Shown one piece after another: positions 1 through 7,113 of a stretch of 9,258 bases of DNA. A model generated the notes under the pieces. It was given only the letters and a program-made list of their open reading frames with translations. It made no database searches and was not told where the DNA came from. How positions within the stretch are numbered: the first letter of the stretch is position 1; each line of letters opens with the position of its first letter. The DNA is from Acidobacteriaceae bacterium (GTDB lineage: Bacteria; Acidobacteriota; Terriglobia; Terriglobales; SbA1), in NCBI GenBank assembly GCA_019237515.1, contig JAFAGX010000407.1, positions 1 to 9,258 on the forward strand. The letters are read 5' to 3'. A program made the position numbers and the translations under genes.

Positions 1-986
1 CCAATAGCAATAACCGTTTTGCCCGCCGCCAGCTTGCTTATACCAGCGAAAGCGTTCTTGGAAATCGTGCCCTGTGCAGTCTCCGGCAGAGGTTCGGTCA
101 TGACCTCGGGATGAAAACCTGCAACCGTTGGCAGCACAGACTTCGCGGTGGCGACCGTGGATAGTCCTGCTCCCACGCGCAATGCTGATATTCCGGCCAT
201 AGCCGCCGCTCCTGCCTTCCCTAGTGAGCCTCCTACAATGAGCGCATGACCGAAGTTTCCCTTGTTTGCAGCGGCGCGACGCGGCGCGGTCAAGGGAGCG
301 AAGTCACGAGCCGTTATGAGGTTGAGCAGCAGGGAAGAGCGGATTGCCTCTTCTGGCGAAGCAATCGGCGCGATGCGGGTCACCCCTTGCGTGAGCCCTC
401 CGAAGACATGTGCAGGCCGAGGGGCGGTAAAGGTAACAATACAGTCTGCACGAGCCACTGCTCCGGTCTGCTCGCCCATAACGTCCGCATCCGCTCCAGA
501 CGGGATGTCCACAGCGAGCACAGGAGAACTTCTTTTGTTCATCTGTTCAATGGCCTCAGCATACAGTCCACTGACTGGCGGGCGGAAACCGGTACCCAGA
601 ACTGCGTCGATGAGAAGATCGCAGCCGAAGACGTCCCGCGCTCGATCGGTGAGCAGCTCTTGATTAGAAGTCGCGACTACCGGCTGCATGGGCAATCTGC
701 CGAGCATCTGCGCTGCATCGCCACGCAACTCCGATGCTTCGGCGAGCAGGAGAACGTGAACTTCGCGTCCGGCTTCTTTCAGTTTGCGGGCCGCAGCGAA
801 GCCATCCCCGCCGTTGTTACCTTTGCCACAAATGACCCCAATGCGTTTGGCCGCCGGCCACTGAGACAAGGCAAAGTCCGTCACCGCGGTTCCGGCATTT
901 TCCATCAGCGTGAGAGAAGGAACGCCGAATTGCTCGCTGGTAATGCGATCAATCTCGCGCATTTCCGATGCAGTGACGATCTTCAT
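1..986 (-). CDS. nnr: Bifunctional NAD(P)H-hydrate repair enzyme Nnr (epimerase + ADP-dependent dehydratase), 3' end cut by window edge
   Basis: This enzyme repairs hydrated NADH and NADPH (NADHX/NADPHX). The N-terminal domain epimerises the R and S forms, and the C-terminal domain dehydrates the S form using ADP. Reading the minus strand from ATG 986-984 gives 328 uninterrupted residues. The epimerase domain covers about residues 1-215, with a nucleotide-binding motif CGKGNNGGDGF at 53-63, DAVLGTG at 127-133 and DIPSGADAD at 160-168. The dehydratase domain begins near 225 with NKGNFGHALIVGGS at 241-254 followed by ALRVGAG at 268-274. Family members of this fused type are about 500 residues, so roughly 170 residues, including the later dehydratase active-site motifs, lie beyond base 1. 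There is no strong Shine-Dalgarno before the ATG, but an extended -10 element sits about 35 bases upstream. It lies 108 bases after the second permease and may have its own promoter. The assignment is firm; catalytic completeness cannot be judged from the fragment. Confidence 0.95.
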   Translation of the reverse strand, partial: MKIVTASEMREIDRITSEQFGVPSLTLMENAGTAVTDFALSQWPAAKRIGVICGKGNNGGDGFAAARKLKEAGREVHVLLLAEASELRGDAAQMLGRLPMQPVVATSNQELLTDRARDVFGCDLLIDAVLGTGFRPPVSGLYAEAIEQMNKRSSPVLAVDIPSGADADVMGEQTGAVARADCIVTFTAPRPAHVFGGLTQGVTRIAPIASPEEAIRSSLLLNLITARDFAPLTAPRRAAANKGNFGHALIVGGSLGKAGAAAMAGISALRVGAGLSTVATAKSVLPTVAGFHPEVMTEPLPETAQGTISKNAFAGISKLAAGKTVIAI

Positions 987-1021
987 GAAGTGTGCTTATC
1001 GAAAAGACGTTCGACGCTCGA

Positions 1022-1030
1022 ATTCTAGCA
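1022..1030 (-). promoter_or_regulatory. Candidate extended -10 promoter for nnr
   Basis: On the minus strand the bases read TGCTAGAAT, a TGn extended -10 followed by TAGAAT, five of six matches to TATAAT. It ends 35 bases before the nnr ATG, which would give a leader of roughly 28 bases. I see no good -35 box at 16-18 bases, which is tolerable for an extended -10 promoter. This is a motif match only, with no experimental support. Confidence 0.4.
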
Positions 1031-1035
1031 AAGGC

Positions 1036-1064
1036 TTGCCGGAGACACTGCGCTCAAGCGGCAA
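1036..1064 (-). terminator. Weak hairpin after the second permease, possible terminator or operator
   Basis: TTGCCG (minus strand, 1064-1059) pairs perfectly with CGGCAA (1041-1036) across a 17-base loop. It is followed on the minus strand only by GCCTTTG, so the U tract is poor. It lies 30 bases past the permease stop and just upstream of the candidate nnr -10. It could end the permease transcript or be a protein-binding site near the nnr promoter. The stem is short and the loop long, so support is limited. Confidence 0.25.
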
Positions 1065-1094
1065 CCGGATCGCTTTGGAAACGCGACTGGAAGA

Positions 1095-2666
1095 TTAGTC
1101 GGCCATCGACGGTGCACCTTCCGGTGTACGTGACCTGGCCAGTTGCACCCGGCTGTGGTGCCGGGCGTAGCCGAAGTAAATGACTAAACCGATTGCGAGC
1201 CAGATGATCAACCGCGCCCAGGTTTGCCATGCCAGGCTGAACATCATCAGCAATGAGACGAGGATGCCCATGATGGGCGTAAACGGAATCCACGGTGCCA
1301 CGAACGCCCGCGGAACCTCGGTTCTGCGCTTGCGCAGGATCCACACTCCGCTGCACACGATCACGAACGCCAATAATGTACCGATTGAAACCAATTCACC
1401 GAGAACGTTGATGGGGGTCAGAGCCGCTACGGTCGCGACACAGACTCCAACCAAAACGGTGCAGATGTAAGGAGTCCGGAAACGTGGGTGCACGGTGCTC
1501 GCCCATTTCGGCAACAAACCATCTTTTGACATCGAGAAGAACACTCGCGTCTGGCCGAGCAACATCACCACCATGGTGCTGCTCAGTCCGCAGATCGCAC
1601 CCAGCTTTACCAGCCGGCTACCCCAGGCGACGCCTGTCATGTCGATGCCAATTGCGATTGGATCTGGCACATCAAGGTTCGTGTACTTCACCAGTCCGGT
1701 AAGAACACCCGCAACCAAGATGTACAAAATTGTGCAGATGACGAGAGAGCCGAGAATGCCGATAGGCATGTCACGCTTGGGATTCTTTGCCTCTTGTGCG
1801 GCGGTCGAGACGGCATCGAATCCGATATAAGCAAAGAATATGATCCCGCCCGCGGTTGCTATGCCAGACCAGCCAAAATCGCCGTAATGCCCTGTGTTCG
1901 GTGGAAGAAACGGCGTCCAATTCGAGATTGCCTCCGCGCGATGGGCAAGGATGTAGTTAACCCCCAACCCGATGAACACCATCAGCACGCAAACTTTGAC
2001 GATCACAATGAAGGAATTGAAGTTGGCGGATTCCTTGATCCCGATGATCAACACGGTTGTGACCAGGGCAATTCCGATAAATCCGAAAAGATTGAATGAA
2101 GAATACTGGTGGGGCAGGGTAGCGGGATCGATCTGCTTAAAATCGAGCAGCTTCTGAAATTGAGCGGTGAGTCGCTCCCAATGCCCGTTATAGAAAAGGA
2201 AAACCGTGCCAGGCGCGCCCGCCCACTTTGGCGAGAGGCGAATGCCAAAGTCGGCGAGGAAACTGAGCACATATCCGCTCCACCCACTTGCCACGGTTGC
2301 TGCGCCCAGAGCGTATTCGAGGATGAGGTCCCAGCCAATGATCCATGCAACAAATTCGCCAAGAGTAGCGTAGCCGTAGGTGTACGCCGAACCGGCCACC
2401 GGGATCATCGAGGCAAACTCCGCATAGCAGAGGCCCGCAAACACGCAGGCTACCGCGGCGAGAGTGAAAGCAAGAATAATCGCGGGTCCTGCATGGTTGG
2501 CGGATGCTGTTCCTGTGAGCACGAAAATGCCGGTACCAATAATCGCCCCGATTCCAAGCGAGATGAGATTGGTTGGCCCCAGCGCTCGCTTCAGGCTGTG
2601 CTCGCCGGTTTCGGAAGCTTCCGCGAGAATGGTGTTGATTGGCTTTCTGGCCCAAAGATTAGGCAT
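1095..2666 (-). CDS. APC-superfamily amino acid permease, cationic amino acid transporter (CAT/YfnA-like) family
   Basis: This is a 523-residue inner-membrane amino acid transporter with many hydrophobic segments. The unwound first helix carries GIGAIIGTGIF at 38-48, the substrate-binding signature of APC transporters. The sixth-helix motif FFAYIGFDAVSTAAQEAKNP at 277-296 is typical of the CAT family, whose bacterial members include YfnA/YhdG-type proteins and Geobacillus ApcT. Substrate is probably an amino acid taken up by proton or cation coupling, but specificity cannot be read from sequence. A hydrophilic stretch at about 140-190, between the presumed third and fourth helices, looks longer than I expect for compact bacterial members. 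The ATG at 2666 is preceded by GAGGAG with a 6-base spacer, a strong ribosome binding site. The start overlaps the stop of the upstream permease (ATGCCTAA), implying co-transcription and translational coupling. Family assignment is firm. Confidence 0.92.
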   Translation of the reverse strand: MPNLWARKPINTILAEASETGEHSLKRALGPTNLISLGIGAIIGTGIFVLTGTASANHAGPAIILAFTLAAVACVFAGLCYAEFASMIPVAGSAYTYGYATLGEFVAWIIGWDLILEYALGAATVASGWSGYVLSFLADFGIRLSPKWAGAPGTVFLFYNGHWERLTAQFQKLLDFKQIDPATLPHQYSSFNLFGFIGIALVTTVLIIGIKESANFNSFIVIVKVCVLMVFIGLGVNYILAHRAEAISNWTPFLPPNTGHYGDFGWSGIATAGGIIFFAYIGFDAVSTAAQEAKNPKRDMPIGILGSLVICTILYILVAGVLTGLVKYTNLDVPDPIAIGIDMTGVAWGSRLVKLGAICGLSSTMVVMLLGQTRVFFSMSKDGLLPKWASTVHPRFRTPYICTVLVGVCVATVAALTPINVLGELVSIGTLLAFVIVCSGVWILRKRRTEVPRAFVAPWIPFTPIMGILVSLLMMFSLAWQTWARLIIWLAIGLVIYFGYARHHSRVQLARSRTPEGAPSMAD

Positions 2667-4245
2667 TTACTTCTCCTCGGTAATTTCGGTTCAGGGTAGT
2701 TGCATCTTGCGGCCTGCGCCACAGGAAATACACCGGAATTCCCAACAGCACGATGATTAGACCGGGCCACGTGTACTGTGGTTTGTAGCGCAACAGCACG
2801 ATATCGATAAACAGGGCCATCACAATATACATGGCTGGCAGCACCGGATATCCCACGGCGCGATAAGGCCTCTCGGCTTCGGGGTGAGTTCGCCGCAGAA
2901 CAAATAATCCGCTGATCGTAAGAATGTAGAAAACCAGCACCGCGAAAATAATGTAGTCGAGTAACTGGTTGTAAGTACCGGAAACACAGAGTACGCACGT
3001 CCACACCATTTGCACCATCAGGGAGACCGCAGGGGTCTTATATGCGGGATGCAGGCGAGCGACTTTCCGGAAGAACAAACCATCCTTCGCCATGGCGTAA
3101 TAGACGCGCGCCCCGGCAAGAATCAAGCCATTAGCGCATCCAAAGCCCGAGATGGTGATGGCCGCCGCCATCAACAGACCGCCGGCTGCTCCAAACATCT
3201 GCGTCATCACAGCAGTGGCAACGCGGTCTTCAGTGGCGTACTTGATGCCGCGCTCGAGAATCGTGGCTCCGCCCTGGACGCCATTCAGCGGCAGACCTGC
3301 GAGGTAGACGAAATTGCAGGCGATGTAAAGGATGATGACAATGCCGGTGCCGAGTGCCAACGACAGGGGTAGGTTCCGGCTGGGGTTCTTAACCTCGGCC
3401 GCGGTAAAGGTCACATTGTTCCATGCATCCGCCGAGAATAACGAACCCACTTGAGCCACAGCCAGCACCGTGAGCGTGCCGACCAGAGCGCCAGCGCCGA
3501 TCGGATGCATGACCCCGAGCCCGGCGTTGTGCCAGAAATTGCCGTGGAAATTGGCCGCGATTGCGGCTGGATTGCGACCGATCCAGAAGCCCAGCAGCAC
3601 GAGACCGAAAAGTGCCGCCACTTTCGCCGTGGTGAAGATGTTTTGAATCGCTGCACCGGTGTTGATACCGAGAATGTTGATCAGCGAAAGCGCTACTACA
3701 ACCAGGATGGCAACCAGATTCTGAGTGTTCAGCCCTACATCCATGTTGCCCAGAACCATGGGGCCGATGGGTATCGGAGGAGCCTTCCAGAAATGCAGAA
3801 TCCAATGCGTGGACGAAATTGAGGGAAAGAAGACACCAAGAAATTTGCCGAAGGCAACGCCCACGGCCGCAATCGTTCCGGTTTGAATGACTAGAAATAA
3901 CGTCCAGCCGTATAGAAATCCCCACAAAGGCCCGAGCGCTTCTCGCAGGAAAACATACTGGCCGCCTGCACGCGGCATCATGGCGGCAAGCTCGCCATAA
4001 CTCAAGGCGCCCACAATGGTCAGAAAGCCCGTAACAACCCACGCTCCGATCAGTAATGCCGGGGAATTCACCTCGCGAGCAATTTCCGCCGAAACAATGA
4101 AAATTCCAGACCCGATCATCGATCCCATAACCAGCATGGTGGCACTGGTCAGGCCAAGGCCCTTGACCAGTTCCTGATCCTGATGGGTATGAATCTCCCA
4201 GTCGTTGGGCGTTACTGGGACAGGGGGTTTAGTTCCGGTACTCAT
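2659..4245 (-). CDS. APC-superfamily amino acid permease, LAT-like family
   Basis: This is a 528-residue integral membrane amino acid transporter. A hydrophilic N-terminus of about 30 residues precedes the first helix, which carries the unwound substrate-binding motif GSMIGSGIF at 41-49. The second-helix region contains SYGELAAMMPRAGGQY at 82-97, a conserved APC motif. The sixth helix reads FSADAWNNVTFTAAEVKNP at 270-288, matching the W-N-x-x-F...E-x-x-NP pattern of the L-type (LAT) branch, as does the late RPYRAVGYPVLP segment. LAT-like transporters usually move neutral amino acids, often by exchange, but substrate here is unknown. I chose ATG 4245; a GTG directly before it (4248) would add one residue. 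The nearest purine-rich site, GAGGTG, is about 17 bases upstream, too far to be a convincing ribosome site. It overlaps the next permease by 8 bases and lies 149 bases after thiE. Confidence 0.92.
   Translation of the reverse strand: MSTGTKPPVPVTPNDWEIHTHQDQELVKGLGLTSATMLVMGSMIGSGIFIVSAEIAREVNSPALLIGAWVVTGFLTIVGALSYGELAAMMPRAGGQYVFLREALGPLWGFLYGWTLFLVIQTGTIAAVGVAFGKFLGVFFPSISSTHWILHFWKAPPIPIGPMVLGNMDVGLNTQNLVAILVVVALSLINILGINTGAAIQNIFTTAKVAALFGLVLLGFWIGRNPAAIAANFHGNFWHNAGLGVMHPIGAGALVGTLTVLAVAQVGSLFSADAWNNVTFTAAEVKNPSRNLPLSLALGTGIVIILYIACNFVYLAGLPLNGVQGGATILERGIKYATEDRVATAVMTQMFGAAGGLLMAAAITISGFGCANGLILAGARVYYAMAKDGLFFRKVARLHPAYKTPAVSLMVQMVWTCVLCVSGTYNQLLDYIIFAVLVFYILTISGLFVLRRTHPEAERPYRAVGYPVLPAMYIVMALFIDIVLLRYKPQYTWPGLIIVLLGIPVYFLWRRPQDATTLNRNYRGEVNA
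2673..2678 (-). promoter_or_regulatory. Strong Shine-Dalgarno for the second permease, inside the end of the first
   Basis: The minus strand reads GAGGAG, then AAGTAA, then ATG. The site lies within the last codons of the upstream permease, so ribosomes ending the first gene pass directly over it. It fixes the start of the second permease at 2666 and creates an 8-base overlap (2659-2666). Confidence 0.8.
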
Positions 4246-4394
4246 CACTTGTGTGGCGCGGACACCTCGCCCGCGAGACTCTCGTCGCTAAGAAACTCGT
4301 GCTGCGCTTTTCTTCTTGGGCCAAGGACAGCGTGCCCTGCTTCTCCATGCGGGCTTTTTTGATTTGGCAATCGGGCACCAACTGCTACGACACT
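4246..4394. other. Intergenic gap between thiE and the first permease
   Basis: This 149-base gap separates two same-strand genes. It contains no open reading frame I would support and no convincing -35/-10 pair on the minus strand. It does contain a terminator-like hairpin on the plus strand (4334-4360). Its GTGCCC/GGGCAC segments (4373-4378 and 4332-4337) could also form an alternative pairing in the minus-strand transcript, hinting at leader structure for the permease operon. I could not match it to a known riboswitch. Confidence 0.5.
4334..4360 (+). terminator. Intrinsic-terminator-like hairpin on the plus strand, opposite to all genes
   Basis: On the plus strand GCCCTGC (4334-4340) pairs with GCGGGC (4349-4354) with one bulged T and an 8-base loop. 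Six T residues follow at 4355-4360, so it has the classic shape of a rho-independent terminator. All recognised genes run on the other strand, so it would stop antisense transcription entering thiE. On the minus strand the run of As precedes the stem, so it would not work as a terminator for thiE. Confidence 0.45.
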
Positions 4395-5009
4395 TTATCC
4401 TAAGATGCGCAAAAATTCCTCTGCCGAGTTTCGTGGTTCCCGCACCAGATCTGATATTACCGCGACGGAGTCAGCTCCAGCCTCGATGACAGCCCGGCAA
4501 TTCGCACGGGTAATCGCACCTATCGCTACCAGAGGCTTGCTCGTCATTTGCCTCGCCCGGCGCACGCCTTCCAAGCCTACCACCGGATCAGGTTTCTGCT
4601 TGCTCGAAGTAGCAAACACTGGCCCGATGGCGAGATAATCCGCCGAACTCTGGTCCGCATCTTTTAGCTGCTCCGGATTGTGGGTGGAGACCCCGAGGCA
4701 AAGGCTCTTTCCAATTACTCTCCGGGCCGATTCCGGCGACAGATCATCTTGACCGAGGTGCACTCCATCGAAGTCCGCTGCCAGCGCCAGGTCTGCGCGA
4801 TCATTCATGATGAGCGTCACGGAATTCCCCAGCAGAGTCCTGAGCTGTCGTGCATCTTCGAGCATCACCCGGGCATTGCCCGATTTATTCCGGTATTGCA
4901 ACCAGGAGACGCCGGCGTCGCACCATTGCTTTGCCGCTGAGAACGAGTCTTCGGCCGAGTCGAAGCAGGATGGGTCAAGAATGGCATAAAGCCGAGGCAG
5001 GTTCAGCAT
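4395..5009 (-). CDS. thiE: Thiamine phosphate synthase
   Basis: ThiE joins hydroxymethylpyrimidine diphosphate with the thiazole phosphate to give thiamine phosphate, the coupling step of vitamin B1 synthesis in the cytosol. The 204-residue product is the usual size for this TIM-barrel enzyme. Visible family motifs are LQYRNK at 37-42, the MND segment at 68-70, DGVHLGQDDL at 81-90, GVSTHN at 106-111, DYLAIGPVFATSSK at 125-138 (pyrophosphate/phosphate contact region) and ADSVAVISDL at 179-188. The phosphate-loop motif usually written GGI reads GAI (164-166). I place the start at ATG 5009, where GGAG lies 8 bases upstream and the protein begins at the expected PRLYAI strand. A longer reading to 5054 only adds residues from an intergenic repeat. 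No other thiamine genes are adjacent and no TPP riboswitch is evident upstream. Confidence 0.93.
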   Translation of the reverse strand: MLNLPRLYAILDPSCFDSAEDSFSAAKQWCDAGVSWLQYRNKSGNARVMLEDARQLRTLLGNSVTLIMNDRADLALAADFDGVHLGQDDLSPESARRVIGKSLCLGVSTHNPEQLKDADQSSADYLAIGPVFATSSKQKPDPVVGLEGVRRARQMTSKPLVAIGAITRANCRAVIEAGADSVAVISDLVREPRNSAEEFLRILG

Positions 5010-5024
5010 CCTGGAATCTCCAGG
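5010..5024 (-). promoter_or_regulatory. Perfect hairpin enclosing the thiE ribosome binding site
   Basis: The minus strand reads CCTGGA-GAT-TCCAGG immediately followed by the thiE ATG. The six-base stem is perfect with a three-base loop, and it contains the only plausible Shine-Dalgarno (GGAG, 5021-5018). If it forms in the mRNA it would occlude initiation. The structure is visible; a regulatory role is inference. Confidence 0.5.
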
Positions 5025-5040
5025 TGAGGAGCCGCCCCGA

Positions 5041-5089
5041 CCGCGTAGGCCCACACGCCCTCGTCTACGCGGGCGAGCGCCAGCTCGCC
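5041..5089. repeat. Double-hairpin GC-rich element between accC and thiE, candidate REP-like intergenic repeat
   Basis: Two perfect inverted repeats sit side by side. CCGCGTAG (5041-5048) pairs with CTACGCGG (5065-5072) around a 16-base loop. GGCGAGC (5072-5078) pairs with GCTCGCC (5083-5089) around a 4-base loop. Paired palindromes in a gap between genes are typical of REP/BIME-like dispersed elements. The structure could alternatively attenuate or terminate the accC transcript, although no U tract follows on either strand. Only one copy is present in this window, so repeat status is inference. Confidence 0.45.
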
Positions 5090-5111
5090 AGGATCGTCGG
5101 GACCACTGTCG

Positions 5112-6470
5112 TCAGTGCTTCTTACCATTCTTGCTCAGGAATCTTTCGATAAACGTGGTGTCAATCTTCCCAGCTCGAAAGTCAGCATCTGCGAGAATTT
5201 TCCGGTGCAAGGGGATGGTTGTAAAAATGCCCTCGATAATGAACATTTCCAAGGCGCGGGACATACGAGAGCAAGCTTCATCCCGGTCCTTGCCGCGAAC
5301 AATCAATTTCGCAATGAGGGAATCATAGTAAGGCGGGATCACGCCCTCTGCGTATGCAGCGGTATCGATCCGAACTCCGGTGCCACCCGGTGGATGGAAC
5401 GCCGTTATCCTTCCGGCGGAAGGCGTGAATTTTTCCGGGTGCTCTGCATTGATGCGGCATTCAATCGCATGTCCGCGATGAACGATGGGGCCATGCAGGA
5501 CCGTTTCCATGCGTTCGCCGGCAGCGAGTAAAATTTGGCTTTTCACCAAGTCAACATCCGTAACCATCTCTGTGACCGGATGTTCGACCTGGATGCGGGT
5601 GTTCATTTCGATGAAATAGAGCTTCTTGTCCTCATCCATCAGGAACTCGATGGTCCCCGCGTTGACATATCCGATTTCCGACAACGTCTTCGATAAAATC
5701 TGCCCGATCTGCTCGCGCAGCTGGGGCGTCATCTGTGTGGAAGGTGATTCCTCAAGAAGCTTCTGGTGACGGCGTTGAATACTGCATTCTCGTTCGCCCA
5801 GACTGACCACCGAACCGTACTGATCCGCCAGAATCTGAAATTCGATGTGACGCGGACGCTCGACAAATTTTTCCATGTAAAGATCGCCGTTGCCGAAGGC
5901 TGCTGCAGCTTCGGATTGTGCGGCGCTGAACAGTGCTGGTAGTTCCTCTTCGTTTCGTACGACGCGCATACCTCGGCCGCCGCCGCCGGCTGAGGCTTTA
6001 ATAATTACAGGAAAACCCACTTGCCGGGCCCATTCCAAAGCTTCGCCATCGCTGACCAGAATCCCTTCCGAACCCGGCAGGATCGGCACGCCAGCCCGTT
6101 TCATAGCAGCTCGGGCCTTCTCTTTTTCGCCCATGAGCCGGGTGATTTCCGGAGGCGGGCCGATGAATTTGATGTTGCTGGTTTCCGTGACCTCGGCAAA
6201 ATTGGCGTTTTCTGCCAGCAGGCCATACCCCGGATGTATGGCATCCACGTTACTGATTTCCGCGGCACTGATCACTGCAGGAATATTCAGATAACTTTGG
6301 GAAAGCTGGGGAGGGCCTATGCAAATGGCCTCATCAGCAAAGCGCACAGGCAGGGAATTGCGATCGGCTTGGCTGTAAATTGCGACCGTGCGAATGCCCA
6401 GCTCTTTGCAGGCACAGATCACGCGCAGAGCAATTTCCCCGCGATTGGCAATCAATATCTTCTTAAACAT
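5112..6470 (-). CDS. accC: Biotin carboxylase subunit of acetyl-CoA carboxylase
   Basis: AccC carboxylates the biotin carried on AccB using ATP and bicarbonate, the first half-reaction of malonyl-CoA formation for fatty acid synthesis. The 452-residue length is standard. The N-terminal domain opens with [13 protein letters not shown] (5-17). The ATP-grasp domain has K116, K158 followed by the glycine loop AGGGGRG (161-167), and RRHQKLLEE (233-241). The catalytic block is [13 protein letters not shown] (286-298), with E288, N290, R292 and E296 all present, plus E275 for metal binding. The C-terminal lid carries ECRINAEHP (337-345). Nothing essential is missing. It follows accB by 88 bases, wider than a tightly packed operon pair, and has only a weak ribosome site (TAAGG about 14 bases upstream). 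AccA and AccD, the transferase subunits, are not in this window. Confidence 0.97.
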   Translation of the reverse strand: MFKKILIANRGEIALRVICACKELGIRTVAIYSQADRNSLPVRFADEAICIGPPQLSQSYLNIPAVISAAEISNVDAIHPGYGLLAENANFAEVTETSNIKFIGPPPEITRLMGEKEKARAAMKRAGVPILPGSEGILVSDGEALEWARQVGFPVIIKASAGGGGRGMRVVRNEEELPALFSAAQSEAAAAFGNGDLYMEKFVERPRHIEFQILADQYGSVVSLGERECSIQRRHQKLLEESPSTQMTPQLREQIGQILSKTLSEIGYVNAGTIEFLMDEDKKLYFIEMNTRIQVEHPVTEMVTDVDLVKSQILLAAGERMETVLHGPIVHRGHAIECRINAEHPEKFTPSAGRITAFHPPGGTGVRIDTAAYAEGVIPPYYDSLIAKLIVRGKDRDEACSRMSRALEMFIIEGIFTTIPLHRKILADADFRAGKIDTTFIERFLSKNGKKH

Positions 6471-6558
6471 GTAATTTGTGCTGCCTTACCGCGGGCTTGG
6501 CGTTTTCCCGGAGGGCCGACATCATGCGACAGCAACGGCGCTTCCATCCCCGATGATT

Positions 6559-7056
6559 TCACTTTGGCCGAATGGCAAACAAATCCTGGCCGTACTCGAC
6601 CGGCTGCCCGTTGCTTACTAGTTTCTTCACGATTTCGCCGCTCATGTCCGACTCAATTTCATTCATCAGCTTCATCGCTTCGACGATACACAGTACCTGC
6701 CCGGTTTCAACTTTGTCTCCCACCCCAACAAAAGGTGGCGACCCGGGAGAGGGCGACTCGTAATAGGTACCTACGATCGGGGAATGTACGATGTGAAGTT
6801 TTTCTTCTGGGGCAGACGGAGCCTCCGCCGCGACTGGCGAAGAAGCACCGGGCGGAGTGCCCAGGCTGCCCGGCAGAATTGCGGGGACTGCGGCTGCCGG
6901 AGACCCGTGGACGGCAATCGGCACTACCGAGGTAACCGGTACAGTTTGGGCGCCGCGCTTGATGCGCACTTTGACATCGCCGCGTTCGAGTTCAAACTCG
7001 GCGATGTCCTTCTCAATTAAGAAGTCGATCAGTTCCTTCAGTTCTTTTTGGTTCAT
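6559..7056 (-). CDS. accB: Biotin carboxyl carrier protein of acetyl-CoA carboxylase
   Basis: AccB carries the covalently attached biotin between the carboxylase and transferase parts of acetyl-CoA carboxylase. The 165-residue protein begins with a short charged segment (1-35) typical of the AccC-interacting N-terminus. A proline/alanine-rich flexible linker follows at about 38-85. The biotinyl domain (about 87-164) contains the canonical EAMKLMNEI (126-134), where K129 is the biotinylated lysine. The thumb-like SPSPGSPPFV segment (101-110) is characteristic of the AccB type rather than of biotin domains in other carboxylases. The ATG at 7056 starts the usual MNQKELKELI opening; no clear Shine-Dalgarno precedes it. 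It lies 57 bases after the Xaa-Pro peptidase gene and 88 bases before accC, so all three are probably transcribed together. Confidence 0.97.
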   Translation of the reverse strand: MNQKELKELIDFLIEKDIAEFELERGDVKVRIKRGAQTVPVTSVVPIAVHGSPAAAVPAILPGSLGTPPGASSPVAAEAPSAPEEKLHIVHSPIVGTYYESPSPGSPPFVGVGDKVETGQVLCIVEAMKLMNEIESDMSGEIVKKLVSNGQPVEYGQDLFAIRPK

Positions 7057-7113
7057 GTATGTGGCGCGACCGTGGGTTGTGAGCTGGCCGCGAAAGCAAT
7101 CTTTGGACCCGAG

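Noticed and set aside
246..1028. 260-codon plus-strand open frame opposite nnr
   Set aside because: It lies antisense to a clear Nnr reading frame, has an Arg/Cys/Ser-rich composition without recognisable motifs, and is best explained as a shadow frame in GC-rich coding sequence.
3389..4042. 217-codon minus-strand frame inside the first permease
   Set aside because: It is an alternate frame of the permease with Cys/Arg/His-rich composition, in contrast to the strongly hydrophobic real frame.
5010..5054. Longer thiE start at 5054 adding MGLRGRGGSSPGDSR
   Set aside because: The added residues derive from the intergenic hairpin region, while ATG 5009 has a GGAG at proper distance and gives the standard ThiE N-terminus.
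5010..5111. TPP riboswitch upstream of thiE
   Set aside because: The gap lacks the conserved CUGAGA thi-box core and is filled by palindromes instead.
5104..5117. CACTG/CAGTG hairpin at the accC stop codon as a terminator
   Set aside because: The stem is only five base pairs and no T tract follows on the minus strand.
6021..6935. 304-codon plus-strand open frame spanning the accC-accB junction
   Set aside because: It runs opposite two canonical acc genes with intact catalytic motifs; the translation is Arg/Pro-rich and resembles no family.
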